Shown: in pieces, positions 57,032 through 64,000 of the stretch
Layout of the letters: each line of letters opens with the position of its first letter
Numbering within the stretch: position 1 is the stretch's first letter
Source of the DNA: Acidobacteriota bacterium
Lineage (GTDB): Bacteria; Acidobacteriota; Vicinamibacteria; Vicinamibacterales; UBA2999
Assembly (NCBI GenBank): GCA_030650395.1
Contig: JAUSDY010000016.1
Span: 176,896-240,895 of the forward strand
DNA: 64,000 nucleotides
Reading direction: 5' to 3'
Notes under the pieces: model-generated
What the model was told of the DNA's origin: nothing
The model's input: the letters and a program-made list of their open reading frames with translations, nothing else
Database searches by the model: none
Program-made: the position numbers and the translations under genes

Positions 57032-57256
57032 AGCACCCTTCGAGCGGCTCGCCCAACGGACCGTCGGCCGACGACCAGCCGACGCGCAGTCGCGCAGATA
57101 CGAGTTGATCAGGGTCTGGTAGCCCATCCCGGTCTCCGCGGCCAATCGCTTGAAGTATTCGATAGTTGGCGCATCGAGACGAATGGTCACCGCCCGTTTC
57201 AATCGCTCAGCATACGGGTTTGGCCGCGCTTTGCTGAAGTCGTATTCCTTTCTCAT
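57026..57256 (-). CDS. brnA: BrnA antitoxin
   Basis: A 76-residue BrnA-like antitoxin: FSKARPNPYAERLKRAVTIRLDAPTIEYFKRLAAETGMGYQTLINSYLRDC shows the ribbon-helix-helix pattern. It represses the brnTA operon as a dimer with BrnT. Here the gene order is toxin first (brnT upstream), as is usual for brnTA. It overlaps brnT by four bases. The last residues and the stop codon lie in attC1, which fits a mobile cassette. Confidence 0.9.
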   Translation of the reverse strand: MRKEYDFSKARPNPYAERLKRAVTIRLDAPTIEYFKRLAAETGMGYQTLINSYLRDCASAGRRPTVRWASRSKGAA

Positions 57257-57549
57257 CGTCCAGTCCCTTTGTCGTAGCCGGCCCGCTCGGTCGGCGTCGC
57301 CTTGCGGGCTGATATGAGCCGAATCTGCCCAGCCTTGTCCTGGTACGCATGCACGACCACCAGGATCCGCAACGCCGTGCTCAGGCCCAGTAGAATGAAC
57401 CGATCTTCGGTGTCGGAATGGTCCGGATCATCAAGCAACAACGCCTTCTCGTCGGAGAAGACAGTCTGCGCCTCGTCAAATGAGACCCGGTGTTTCTTGG
57501 CGTTTGCCTTCGCCTTGTCGGAATCCCATATAAAGCGCAACTCGGCCAT
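57253..57549 (-). CDS. brnT: BrnT ribonuclease toxin
   Basis: A 98-residue RelE-like toxin. FIWDSDKAKANAKKHRVSFDEAQTVFSD is the BrnT N-terminal signature, and RLISARKATPTER holds the conserved Arg residues near the C-terminus. It cuts mRNA and blocks translation. Operon with brnA; between attC1 and attC2. Confidence 0.92.
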   Translation of the reverse strand: MAELRFIWDSDKAKANAKKHRVSFDEAQTVFSDEKALLLDDPDHSDTEDRFILLGLSTALRILVVVHAYQDKAGQIRLISARKATPTERAGYDKGTGR

Positions 57550-57601
57550 ACCGGCAACTCAAGTATGCACGATGTATTTACGTGTGGCAACCTAAGTAAT
57601 T

Positions 57602-57671
57602 GCCTGCCGTCCAGGTTTCAGCCGCGGCGGCTCAGATCGTCAACCGCCGACGGCTGCAAACCGTGTTAGGC
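57602..57671 (-). other. attC2 recombination site
   Basis: GTTAGGC at 57665; the left partner is degenerate (GCCTGCC at 57602). The arms GGTTT-CAGCCG-CGGCGG pair with bulged G and T on the right. Bases 57672-57789 hold no gene. Confidence 0.75.
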
Positions 57672-57789
57672 CGCGATAACCGCCGCATGGTCGCGGTGGG
57701 TTCTTGCAAACGGGCTGCGAGACGCGGAACAGAGAAAGTAGCCTCGCGCCGTTCCCGACCGTCAGCTGCCTCGTCGCGAAGAGCCAAGA

Positions 57790-58212
57790 TCACGACTTCT
57801 TGAACAGCTGCCTCTCTCGCTGTTCGCTTTGCGGCGTTCGCGCCACAGTTTCCACTGTCAGCTCGTTGCCGTCAGCGCTCTGGGAAACGGTCTGAGTCGT
57901 GGAGCCCGTAGCGGTACTCGTTGCGACGACTAGGTGGCTACCTTCCCAGTACGCACGGAGCCGTAGATCCTGCGGGCCGGCTGGTCCTGCCACCTTTCTG
58001 GTGGTCTCGGAGCCGTCGAGCGTCACCATCAGGACCACTTGATCGCCAGCCTTGAGTGTCAGCGTGTTCTCATCTTGCGCGATAACGAATACCACAGGAG
58101 CGGCAGCGTTCGCCCCTGAAACGTTGGAATTGTCGAGGGTCCATCTCCCGCTGAAATTCGGTTTCACCTGCCCAGCAACGGCGACGACTAAGAAGATCAA
58201 TACCAACTTCAT
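57790..58212 (-). CDS. Hypothetical secreted protein with NFSGRWTLD motif
   Basis: A 140-residue protein with a signal peptide (MKLVLIFLVVAVAGQV), then KPNFSGRWTLDNSNV and beta-strand-rich sequence. This N-terminal pattern is common in small lipocalin-like secreted proteins of unknown function in acidobacteria. It is the only clear gene between attC2 and attC3. The product has no cysteines and no enzyme motif. Confidence 0.6.
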   Translation of the reverse strand: MKLVLIFLVVAVAGQVKPNFSGRWTLDNSNVSGANAAAPVVFVIAQDENTLTLKAGDQVVLMVTLDGSETTRKVAGPAGPQDLRLRAYWEGSHLVVATSTATGSTTQTVSQSADGNELTVETVARTPQSEQRERQLFKKS

Positions 58213-58282
58213 CTGCTGTCTCCGCTTAAACGACACGATAGGCGAAATGCGACTTCTTGAAATCGAACGAAACGAGTTTGCG

Positions 58283-58381
58283 GCCTAACGTATCGCGGCT
58301 CACCCGCGGCGGCCTCTGCGTCGCCGATTCTACATGGATCGAAGCCTCGGCGGCCGCCGTCGGGTGCAGCCGCTGTTGGGC
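58283..58381 (-). other. attC3 recombination site
   Basis: GCCTAAC (58283) and GTTGGGC (58375); arms GCGGCT-CACCCG-CGGCGGCC with bulged G and A on the right. Confidence 0.85.
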
Positions 58382-58411
58382 CGCCTGGCCACGGTTCGGT
58401 ATACTGCAGCC

Positions 58412-58630
58412 ATGACCCAAGCGCTGGACACGGCGATTGCGAAGTTGGCAACGCTGCCGCCCGACGAACAGGATCGAGTCGCGCGTTGGCTACTCGACGA
58501 GCTGCGAGATGAGGAGCACTGGGCCCGCCAGTTCGGCAACTCGCAGGACGCACTGAGCAAGCTCGCGGCCGAAGCGCGAGCCGACCACGCAGCCGGCCGA
58601 ACCACGGAACTCGACCCCGAGAAGCTGTGA
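58412..58630 (+). CDS. Small antitoxin of a ParE/RelE module
   Basis: A 72-residue acidic, helical protein (ALDTAIAKLATLPPDEQDRVARWLLDEL, then an Asp/Glu-rich tail). The layout is that of short antitoxins found before ParE/RelE-like toxins. It overlaps the toxin gene by four bases. The pair is inverted relative to most cassette genes, which is tolerated for toxin-antitoxin modules with their own promoter. Confidence 0.72.
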   Translation: MTQALDTAIAKLATLPPDEQDRVARWLLDELRDEEHWARQFGNSQDALSKLAAEARADHAAGRTTELDPEKL

Positions 58631-58896
58631 AATCGCGCGCGACGCCGCGCTTCTGGGCGGCGTACCGTGAACTGCCTCGCGACATACGGGAGGCTGCCCA
58701 GAAGGCCTACCGCCTCTTTCGCGACGACCCGAACCACCCCAGTCTCCAGTTCAAGAAGGTCCACGACCGAGAACCGATTTACTCGGTGCGTGTTACCGGC
58801 ACATACCGGGTCGTCGGGCTACTGGAGAAGGACGAAGTCACATGGTTCTGGATCGGTGGTCATGCCGATTACGATCGCATTCTCAAGAAGCTCTAA
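58627..58896 (+). CDS. ParE/RelE-like toxin
   Basis: An 89-residue toxin: RATPRFWAAYRELPRDIREAAQKAYRLFRDDPNHPSLQFKKV followed by YSVRVTGTYRVVGLLEKDEVTWFWIGGHADYDRIL. This is the typical ParE/RelE layout, with conserved basic strands and a C-terminal HADYDRIL. Overlaps its antitoxin by four bases. Between attC3 and attC4. Confidence 0.85.
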   Translation: MKSRATPRFWAAYRELPRDIREAAQKAYRLFRDDPNHPSLQFKKVHDREPIYSVRVTGTYRVVGLLEKDEVTWFWIGGHADYDRILKKL

Positions 58897-58904
58897 CTTC
58901 GTCG

Positions 58905-59060
58905 GCCCAACGGCTAGCGCTCACCGGCGAGCCGCGCCCGCAGATGTTCGAGCGAGATTCTGCCACAGAACACAACCGCCGGTAGATGGAAGCGCCACGC
59001 TGATCGGTCGTGCCCCGGTGTCTCGAAGGCGCGGCTCGTCCGGTGCAGCGCGTGTTAGAC
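58905..59060 (-). other. attC4 recombination site (long loop)
   Basis: GCCCAAC (58905) and GTTAGAC (59054). The arms CGCT-CACCGG-CGAGCCGCGCC pair across a loop of about 85 bases, with bulged G and A on the right. Confidence 0.85.
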
Positions 59061-59383
59061 AGCCCTGTGACTAAGCACGATCGCCCGCAGCCACTCGGCA
59101 CGCGCCCGATTCGTTCGAAGGCGGTGCGCGGCGCGCGCGCCACGATGCAGACGATGGCGTGGTCGTCGCCGCGCGCCGCGAACGTCGCGAACGCAAGACC
59201 GACCCGCAAAACGCTCGCCGCGCCGTTGACTTCGGCGTGGTGATCGTCACCGGCACGATGGCCTGGGATCATGTCCGCTCGCGTTCTTTACTGAGGCCAT
59301 GGGCCACGATCTCGATGCGATGTTCGCGTGCGGCAACGAGCCATGAGAAAGAGATGTTCTTCCGATTGGTGGCTGTCAACGCC
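59061..59383. other. Cassette body without a convincing gene
   Basis: About 320 bases between attC4 and attC5. Short open frames exist on both strands but none has a good start or resembles a protein family. It may be a non-coding cassette or hold a decayed gene. Confidence 0.5.
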
Positions 59384-59444
59384 TGCGAATGAGCCGCGCG
59401 CCGTCAGGGTCGACGGGCGCGTCGGCTCCATTCGCTTGTTAGCC
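59384..59444 (-). other. attC5 recombination site
   Basis: GTTAGCC at 59438 and a degenerate TGTCAAC at 59384. The arms GCGAAT-GAGCCG-CGCGCC pair with bulged G and A on the right. Confidence 0.75.
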
Positions 59445-59721
59445 CGTGCTGCCCGGTTGCCTGTCGACGTCCAAAGGTGGCAACCGCCACTCGCTTCGGG
59501 GAAGCCAACTTCCGCCGATGGCGCTTGATGCGCTCCAAGGCGTGAAGCGTGTCGGCAGTCAAGTAGCTCTCGCCGCAATGCGAGCACACCAGAACAGGCA
59601 CATTCTCGACGACGAGGAGTGCCGAACCGCGTCCATAGCTGCGAGTGATGTGGCGCAACCGGATTCCGAGTTTGCCACAAGCCGCGCACGGCGAGATCTC
59701 GGTTGAGGAGTTAGTCGGCAT
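59404..59721 (-). CDS. YgiT-type zinc finger (MqsA N-terminal-like) protein
   Basis: A 105-residue protein with two CxxC pairs: PCAACGKLG and VCSHCGESYLT, as in YgiT/MqsA-type zinc-finger antitoxins. A basic helix follows (LERIKRHRRKLASP). The C-terminal 20 residues run into attC5 and look like read-through. It overlaps the DUF4258 gene by 11 bases; the pair is likely a toxin-antitoxin module with the toxin gene first. Confidence 0.78.
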   Translation of the reverse strand: MPTNSSTEISPCAACGKLGIRLRHITRSYGRGSALLVVENVPVLVCSHCGESYLTADTLHALERIKRHRRKLASPKRVAVATFGRRQATGQHGLTSEWSRRARRP

Positions 59722-59995
59722 AGACGGTCAGAATCACAAGAAGGCCGATTAGGCCAAGTTTGACGACCACGACGAGATCCACGCTGTCGTCCGCGCTCCG
59801 ACCACGGATCGCATATTTGCGCTCTCGCGAGCGCCGGTCAGTCTGCCTCGAGATGATCGTCCCTGTCAGCAGTGAATTCTCCACGTCGAAGATCGAGAAG
59901 CCATCCTGCTCCATCTCCTCTTCGGCATGAAGTGTCATGACGTACTGCCCAGCTCGGACTCGAGCACGAATCTTCTCGAGGATGCGGCTCGGCAC
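59711..59995 (-). CDS. DUF4258 protein (putative toxin)
   Basis: A 94-residue DUF4258-like protein: LEKIRARVRAGQYVMTLHAEEEMEQDGFSIFDVENSLLTG, then RERKYAIRGRS. DUF4258 is a RelE-like small fold often next to YgiT-like zinc fingers. The last 25 residues (VDLVVVVKLGLIGLLVILTVYAD) are unusually hydrophobic. Between attC5 and attC6. Confidence 0.75.
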   Translation of the reverse strand: MPSRILEKIRARVRAGQYVMTLHAEEEMEQDGFSIFDVENSLLTGTIISRQTDRRSRERKYAIRGRSADDSVDLVVVVKLGLIGLLVILTVYAD

Positions 59996-60059
59996 CGATC
60001 AATTGTACCGCTCTCCGAACTTCCAGTGTGAAGTGTCTGCTTTCGTTGTTCGCCAAGCG

Positions 60060-60134
60060 GGCTAACCGCTGCCGCTTCAGCCGCGGCGGCTCATCATCGT
60101 GCCATCCGCCGACGGCTGCAAGCGGTTGTTGGGC
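60060..60134 (-). other. attC6 recombination site
   Basis: GGCTAAC (60060) and GTTGGGC (60128). The arms CCGCTT-CAGCCG-CGGCGG pair with bulged G and T on the right. Confidence 0.85.
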
Positions 60135-60140
60135 GGCTGA

Positions 60141-60701
60141 CTATTTGAGCCCCAGCGGCTTGGCTGTCGTAAGAAGGCGAATTGCCTCCTGCAGACGCCT
60201 GGCCTTTGTTTCCTCGCGCTTCGCGGACTCGATCCAGCCGAGATATCGTCGCCGATGTGAGGGCGCAAGCCCTTGGAAGTATCGCCATGCCGCCGGATGT
60301 TTCCGCAATGCTGCCTGAATGTACGGAGGCACCTTTGCTGGGAGTTGAAACCGTGGCGGTCGTGGACCATAGGTGCGGTCCGTCGGCGCGCGATTGATTC
60401 CACTGAGTTGCAGCCGGCCGCTGGCTTTCAATGCGGCGTAGCGCTTCCGGTTTATCACTGACCACCGGCTGTCCGCTCTCCGAGGGGTGAACTTCACAGC
60501 GTAGCGAGAGTCGTCCAAGCGTTTGACCAGGCTGTCGACCCACCCGAAGCACAACGCCTCATCCAATGCGTCCGAGTGGTCAATCGATGTCCGACCGGTG
60601 TGCCGCTTGAAGAAGACGAGCCACACCTCGGACTCGGTATCGTGATGCCGTGCCAGCCAACGGCGCCACGCGGCAGGGGTTTCAGCGAGGAAAGTGTTCA
60701 C
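60141..60701 (-). CDS. YdeI/OmpD-associated family protein
   Basis: A 186-residue protein of the YdeI/OmpD-associated (DUF1801-like) family: AAWRRWLARHHDTESEVWLVF, SDALDEALCFGWVDSLVKRLDD and YAVKFTPRRADSRWSVINRKRYA are its conserved blocks. The C-terminal half has PPYIQAALRKHPAAWRYF, then KREETKARRLQEAIRLL. Function is unknown in this family; some members respond to antibiotic or envelope stress. Its stop lies just beyond attC6. The DinB-like gene lies upstream with 28 bases between. Confidence 0.86.
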   Translation of the reverse strand: MNTFLAETPAAWRRWLARHHDTESEVWLVFFKRHTGRTSIDHSDALDEALCFGWVDSLVKRLDDSRYAVKFTPRRADSRWSVINRKRYAALKASGRLQLSGINRAPTDRTYGPRPPRFQLPAKVPPYIQAALRKHPAAWRYFQGLAPSHRRRYLGWIESAKREETKARRLQEAIRLLTTAKPLGLK

Positions 60702-60729
60702 GGTCGATGCGGGGGATGGGAGGCAACGG

Positions 60730-61203
60730 TTACCCCAGGCCGACCCAGGGAGGAGCGCTCCCCATATGACGCCGGAACTGGGTGTGCATCGCGCCTACGT
60801 GGTGCTGCACATGGCGGATCTGGTCCAGCACCAGGTCCGCCAGAGATAACCGGGCACCCATGCTCTCAGTGTCTCGAATGAAGTCCACCTCAGGTGTACT
60901 GTTCAGGAAATCTCGATTGCGACCGTAGACCTCGTCTCGGTAGCCGGTGATCTGATCGCGCGTCATGACGGGGCCTTGCCCCTTGGCAAGATTGCCACCG
61001 GCATTGTTATGGAAGGCGACCGGCACAAACGGGCGCCCTTGTTCTCGCAGGAATACATCCAGCCCGATCAGGCAGTGGTAGGCGTATTGCCAAATGCTGA
61101 TCGCTTCATCGCTGGCGTCCCACAGCTGGTCTGGACAGTCGTCAATGGCCCTTCCGAGCATTTGTAGAGTACGTTCGAAGTTGGCGAGAAGGATCTTCTT
61201 CAT
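60730..61203 (-). CDS. DinB-like four-helix protein
   Basis: A 157-residue DinB/YfiT-like four-helix bundle: LLANFERTLQMLGRAIDD, ISIWQYAYHCLIGLDVFL with a first metal-ligand His, and ADLVLDQIRHVQHHVGAMHTQF with the later His pair. Such proteins often bind a divalent metal and carry out thiol transfer or unknown reactions. I placed the start at 61203, since the upstream frame crosses attC7. No attC lies between it and the YdeI-like gene, so the two may share one cassette. Confidence 0.8.
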   Translation of the reverse strand: MKKILLANFERTLQMLGRAIDDCPDQLWDASDEAISIWQYAYHCLIGLDVFLREQGRPFVPVAFHNNAGGNLAKGQGPVMTRDQITGYRDEVYGRNRDFLNSTPEVDFIRDTESMGARLSLADLVLDQIRHVQHHVGAMHTQFRRHMGSAPPWVGLG

Positions 61204-61238
61204 GCGATCAGCCTCGATCTGTCGTGTCGATCGTGTCC

Positions 61239-61323
61239 GCCCAACGAATAGGGTTTCATCCGCACGGCCACGATGGCCAGGCGTGTGCCCGCGCGCGTGC
61301 CGTGCGGATAAACCCTGTTGGAC
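61239..61323 (+). other. attC7 recombination site, opposite bulge
   Basis: GCCCAAC (61239) and GTTGGAC (61317). The arms GGGTTTCATCCGCACGG and the complement of GGGTTTATCCGCACGG leave a bulged C on the left arm, unlike the other six sites. It is either inverted or of a different lineage. Confidence 0.75.
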
Positions 61324-61581
61324 GAAGCCGCGTGGCTCGACGCCGCGAACCCTATGGGGATTGTAAGGCCGCTCGAGCGTGACGCGGTGAGGCTTTTGGA
61401 GAACGGGCGGGGGCGTGAAGAGCGGCGGACGTGACGCGAGACCCGCGGTGGCGGAGCACGACGCGTGTCGGGACCGCGGGTGTACGGGTCGTCGGGGCCA
61501 CCACAGAGCGCGAGACACAACGCGGCCGACCGGACAGGTATCCGTCGTCGGCCATCCTCGGCGGACGAGACACGCCGGCCC
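61324..61581. other. Gap between attC7 and the IS91-like transposase gene
   Basis: About 260 bases without a convincing gene. It should contain one end of the IS91-like element, but these elements lack simple inverted repeats and I cannot place the boundary. Confidence 0.4.
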
Positions 61582-62793
61582 TCATGAGGTATCCGGCGGG
61601 ACCGGCCCGTGCACGACGTGGGCGGTGATCTGCAGGCGGCCCTCGCCGCAGACGGGACACCGGAAGAGGTCGACCCCGGTGAGGCGGTGCAGCAGCACGG
61701 CGACCGATTCGGGGCGGGCCTCGGCCGGTGGTGACTGGCGGAGCAAGTCACGACACTGACGCAACGTAGCGCGACGCGTGCGATTGGCCAGCAGGCCGAA
61801 GTGGCGAATGCGCATGAAGCCGCGCGGCACCACGTGCAGGAGAAAGCGTCGGAGGAATTCGTCGGCCTTCAGCGTCATCACCTTGACGCGATCGTGGTCC
61901 GCATAGTCCTTCCAGCGAAACCAGACGTGGCCATCGCGGTGATCGACGAGTCGGTCATTCGACAGGGCGACGCGATGCGTGTAGCGCCCGAGGTAGTCGA
62001 GCACCTGCTCAGAGCCGGCAAAGGGCCGCTTCGCATAGACCACCCAGTCGATGGCCCGTAGCTGACTCAGGAAGCTGGTGAAGGCGCGCCGATCGGCCAG
62101 CGGGGTGGTGCTCCCCGCGAAGGTCAGCTGGCCCGCGTCAAACGCCCGACGCAGGCCAGCCAGATACTTCGCGCGAAAGACGGTCGACAACGCCCGGACG
62201 GGAAACAGGAACGACGATCGCCCGGGGATCCATCGCGGGCCATCGGCGGCCAAGGCGCCGCCGGTGACCAAGCAATGGAGATGCAGGTGTTGCGTGAGGG
62301 CTTGGCCCCACGTGTGGAGGATCGCGGTGATCCCGATGGTGCCGCCGAGATGCCGCGGGTCGCGCCCGAAGGCGAGCAGCGTGTCCGCAGCCGCGCGGAA
62401 CAGCAGCGCGTAGATCACGCGGGGATTCCCCTGCGCGAGAGCATTGAGATCGTGCGGCAGGGTGAAGACGACGTGAAAATAGGGGATCGGCAGCAGGTCG
62501 GCTTTGCGCGCCGCGAGCCACCGTTCCTTCGTGAGCGTTTGGCACTTGGGACAGTGACGATTGCCACAGGAGCGGTACCGCATCCGTACGGCCCCGCACC
62601 GGTCACACGTCTCCCGATAGCCGCCCAAGGCGACGGTGCGGCATGCTCCAATCGCACGCAGGGCCCGATGCTGCACCGGGACGAGACGATGCTGGCGCGC
62701 ATACGCATCGCCCTGCGCCCGGACGATGTCCGCCAACTCGAGCCGAGGACGCGCGACCGTGCCGGCCATGCCCGCAGGGGACACGGCGCACAC
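61582..62793 (-). CDS. tnpA: IS91-family transposase
   Basis: A 403-residue HUH-type rolling-circle transposase. The N-terminal zinc finger is CDRCGAVRMRYRSCGNRHCPKC. The two His ligands are in TQHLHLHCLVTGG and the catalytic Tyr in YLGRYTHRVALSN. The frame is intact. IS91-like elements move one end at a time and can mobilise neighbouring DNA, which is relevant beside a cassette array. It is followed, in the transposase's upstream direction, by a decayed tyrosine recombinase. Confidence 0.93.
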   Translation of the reverse strand: MCAVSPAGMAGTVARPRLELADIVRAQGDAYARQHRLVPVQHRALRAIGACRTVALGGYRETCDRCGAVRMRYRSCGNRHCPKCQTLTKERWLAARKADLLPIPYFHVVFTLPHDLNALAQGNPRVIYALLFRAAADTLLAFGRDPRHLGGTIGITAILHTWGQALTQHLHLHCLVTGGALAADGPRWIPGRSSFLFPVRALSTVFRAKYLAGLRRAFDAGQLTFAGSTTPLADRRAFTSFLSQLRAIDWVVYAKRPFAGSEQVLDYLGRYTHRVALSNDRLVDHRDGHVWFRWKDYADHDRVKVMTLKADEFLRRFLLHVVPRGFMRIRHFGLLANRTRRATLRQCRDLLRQSPPAEARPESVAVLLHRLTGVDLFRCPVCGEGRLQITAHVVHGPVPPDTS

Positions 62794-62796
62794 GGC

Positions 62797-63657
62797 CTAG
62801 ACCGACGGGGGCATCGGCGGCAGGTTGGTGAGCAAATCGAGGCGCGCGGCCTGCGTGGTCAGCGACGCGTGCGTGAGATGCCAGTAGCGCGACGTCGTGG
62901 CAATGGACCGATGGCCAAGCAAGCGCTGGATCGTGTGCAAGTCGGCGCCGGCCTCGAGTAAGTGGGTCGCAAACGCGTGACGCAGCGCGTGAATGCCGCC
63001 CGCCTTGGTGATGGCGGCGCGCCGCTTCGCGTGGTGGTACGCGCGCTGCAGCCCAGAGGGATCCAGCGGCTGCTGCGGGCGCCTCGTCGAGGGAAAGAGC
63101 CACGTGGACGGCCGCGTGACCGTGCAGTACGCGCGCAACGCCGCGGCGCCAGATCCGCCTGATGAAGCCGGCACACGTCCGCGAGATGCTCCGTCAGCGG
63201 CCCCCTCGTCGCGGAGGGGAGCATCGTCACCCGATCCTTTCGGCCCTTCCCCCGCCGCACGGTGATCTGGTGGCGATCGAAATCGAGATCCTTGACGCGA
63301 AGCTCAAGGCACTCCTCCAGCCTCAGCCCTGCACCGTAGAGCAGCATGACCACAAGTCGCTCCGTCCCGGCGAGCTGCTTCAAGATCGCCCCGACTTCGT
63401 TACGGCTGAGCACCACCGGCAACCGCTCAGGCGTCCGCGCCCGCACGACCGGGGGGACCGATCCGATCTCGATGGCCAGCACCTGCTTGTAGAGAAACAA
63501 GACCGCGCTGAGCGCCTGATTCTGCGTCGACGCACTGACCCGGCGATCCACGGCGAGCCAGGTGAGGAATTGAGTACGGGTCCTCGGTTCGGCGGCTGTA
63601 GTGACGCGTGCGGACGGCGTCACGCACACGATCCAAGAGCTTCGGCGGGGGCGTCAT
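62797..63657 (-). pseudogene. Tyrosine recombinase (integron-integrase-like, IS91-associated), frameshifted
   Basis: The remnant is spread over three frames. Frame 1 (from 63657): TPPPKLLDRVRDAVRTRHYSRRTE, an IntI-like start. After a deletion of about 80 bases, frame 2 (63582 to about 63150) reads TRTQFLTWLAVDRRVSASTQNQALSAV and [21 protein letters not shown] with a catalytic Arg. A second shift gives frame 3 (to 62797): [29 protein letters not shown], then [10 protein letters not shown] with the nucleophilic Tyr. Some IS91-family elements carry such an integrase beside the transposase, so it need not belong to the integron. It cannot give a full-length product as read. Confidence 0.82.
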
Positions 63658-64000
63658 GCGGACGGATCCAGCGAATTCCGTGCCATCGAGATGTCCGCGT
63701 GTTCGTGCGTTTCAGGTTCACTTCGTCGTGAACGCGCAGGGCAAGCTGATTCTGGAGGCGCTCGGGGAAGGCACGGAAGAGGAGATTGTCTCGTTGGCGT
63801 ATCCGGTACTCGACACGGCGCTCTCAGACGCCTACGGGGACGGAGTCTACGACAGCGATGAGACACTGCCGCAAGACCGCCGCGCGGCGATCGCGAAGGC
63901 CGTCGAGGCGGAGCGGAGTCGAATCGCGGCTGATCGGACGCCGGCTGCTGAACCACTGACGGAGCTCGGACGCGACGTCAAGAAACAGACCGACGTGCCG
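63656..64000 (+). CDS. Unidentified open frame at the right edge (partial)
   Basis: The frame is open from the ATG at 63656 (or the GTG at 63728) to the window end. The product is acidic: KLILEALGEGTEEEIVSLAYPVLDTALSDAYGDGVYDSDE, followed by EAERSRIAADRTP. It resembles no family that I know. The start is uncertain because the ATG lies on top of the integrase start. Confidence 0.4.
   Translation, partial: MRTDPANSVPSRCPRVRAFQVHFVVNAQGKLILEALGEGTEEEIVSLAYPVLDTALSDAYGDGVYDSDETLPQDRRAAIAKAVEAERSRIAADRTPAAEPLTELGRDVKKQTDVP

Larger units (their letters stand above)
56966..61323. mobile_element. Cluster of attC sites without integron integrase (CALIN-like)
   Basis: Seven attC-like sites lie in 4.4 kb and separate small genes: toxin-antitoxin modules, a YdeI-like protein and a DinB-like protein. 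Each has a GTTRRRY core, six of them with a recognisable RYYYAAC partner, around self-complementary arms. In six sites the arm on the right carries two extra unpaired bases seven positions apart, which sets the array orientation as minus; most cassette genes are on the minus strand, as expected. No intI gene is visible in the window. Confidence 0.78.

Overview
The window is GC-rich, densely coding chromosomal DNA with short intergenic gaps. The gene content points to a diderm with lipopolysaccharide export, most likely an acidobacterium of the Vicinamibacteria type. This placement rests on gene content and repeat style, not on a marker phylogeny: fused Lpt proteins, a hybrid type IV pilus/type II secretion operon, a HprK-RapZ-RpoN-PTS regulatory cluster, a complete Tol-Pal operon and many short junction repeats.

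Layout. 1-1499: three toxin-antitoxin modules in a row, all on the minus strand. 1496-9728: comM, a decayed coiled-coil gene, an MltD-like lytic transglycosylase, a two-gene microcompartment locus (shell protein plus acylating aldehyde dehydrogenase), a lipoprotein and a small lytic transglycosylase. 9785-21276: a pilus/secretion operon (pilC, pilB, pilM, pilN, pilO, pilP, a lipoprotein secretin with a C-terminal cohesin domain, three pseudopilins), interrupted by a convergent Ig/PKD surface lipoprotein. 21354-27950: amino-sugar and cell-wall recycling (serine hydrolase, SSS symporter, GH10-like hydrolase, BadF-type kinase, nagB, murQ). 28017-35440: xerD, a PHP phosphoesterase, an LptF-LptG fusion and a GH57 enzyme. 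35667-41238: parB, parA, a bifunctional-nuclease-family gene, miaB and recN. 41344-46959: tolQ-tolR-tolA-tolB-pal-cpoB and ssb. 47052-56133 (minus): LptC/LptA fusion, lptB, rpoN, hprK, rapZ, EIIA-Man, HPr, enzyme I and a cupin. 56349-61323: a cluster of seven attC-like sites with toxin-antitoxin and small-enzyme cassettes and no integron integrase visible. 61582-63657: an IS91-family transposase beside a decayed tyrosine recombinase. The right edge holds an unidentified open frame.

How the genes work together. LptFG, LptB and LptCA make up most of a lipopolysaccharide export machine. Tol-Pal, the lytic transglycosylases and the murQ-nagB-kinase locus serve envelope constriction, remodelling and reuse of wall sugars. 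The PTS proteins lack a sugar permease and sit with HPr kinase, RapZ and sigma-54, which suggests a regulatory phosphorelay.

The most unusual layer is repetitive. (i) Heptamer arrays (AATAACC, TTAAGAG, AGGCAAA) fill gene junctions; they supply stop codons and, in one case, encode a signal peptide. (ii) Nonamer arrays (GTGCCAAGG type) occur between genes and, in frame, inside the aldehyde dehydrogenase. (iii) A roughly 30-bp palindrome sits in variable parts of at least eight protein genes. (iv) A 49-bp palindrome is inserted in the same frame in both miaB and recN, with a compensatory base change in its stem. (v) A roughly 105-bp element occurs twice. The attC array is oriented on the minus strand, as judged by the bulged bases of six of its seven sites.
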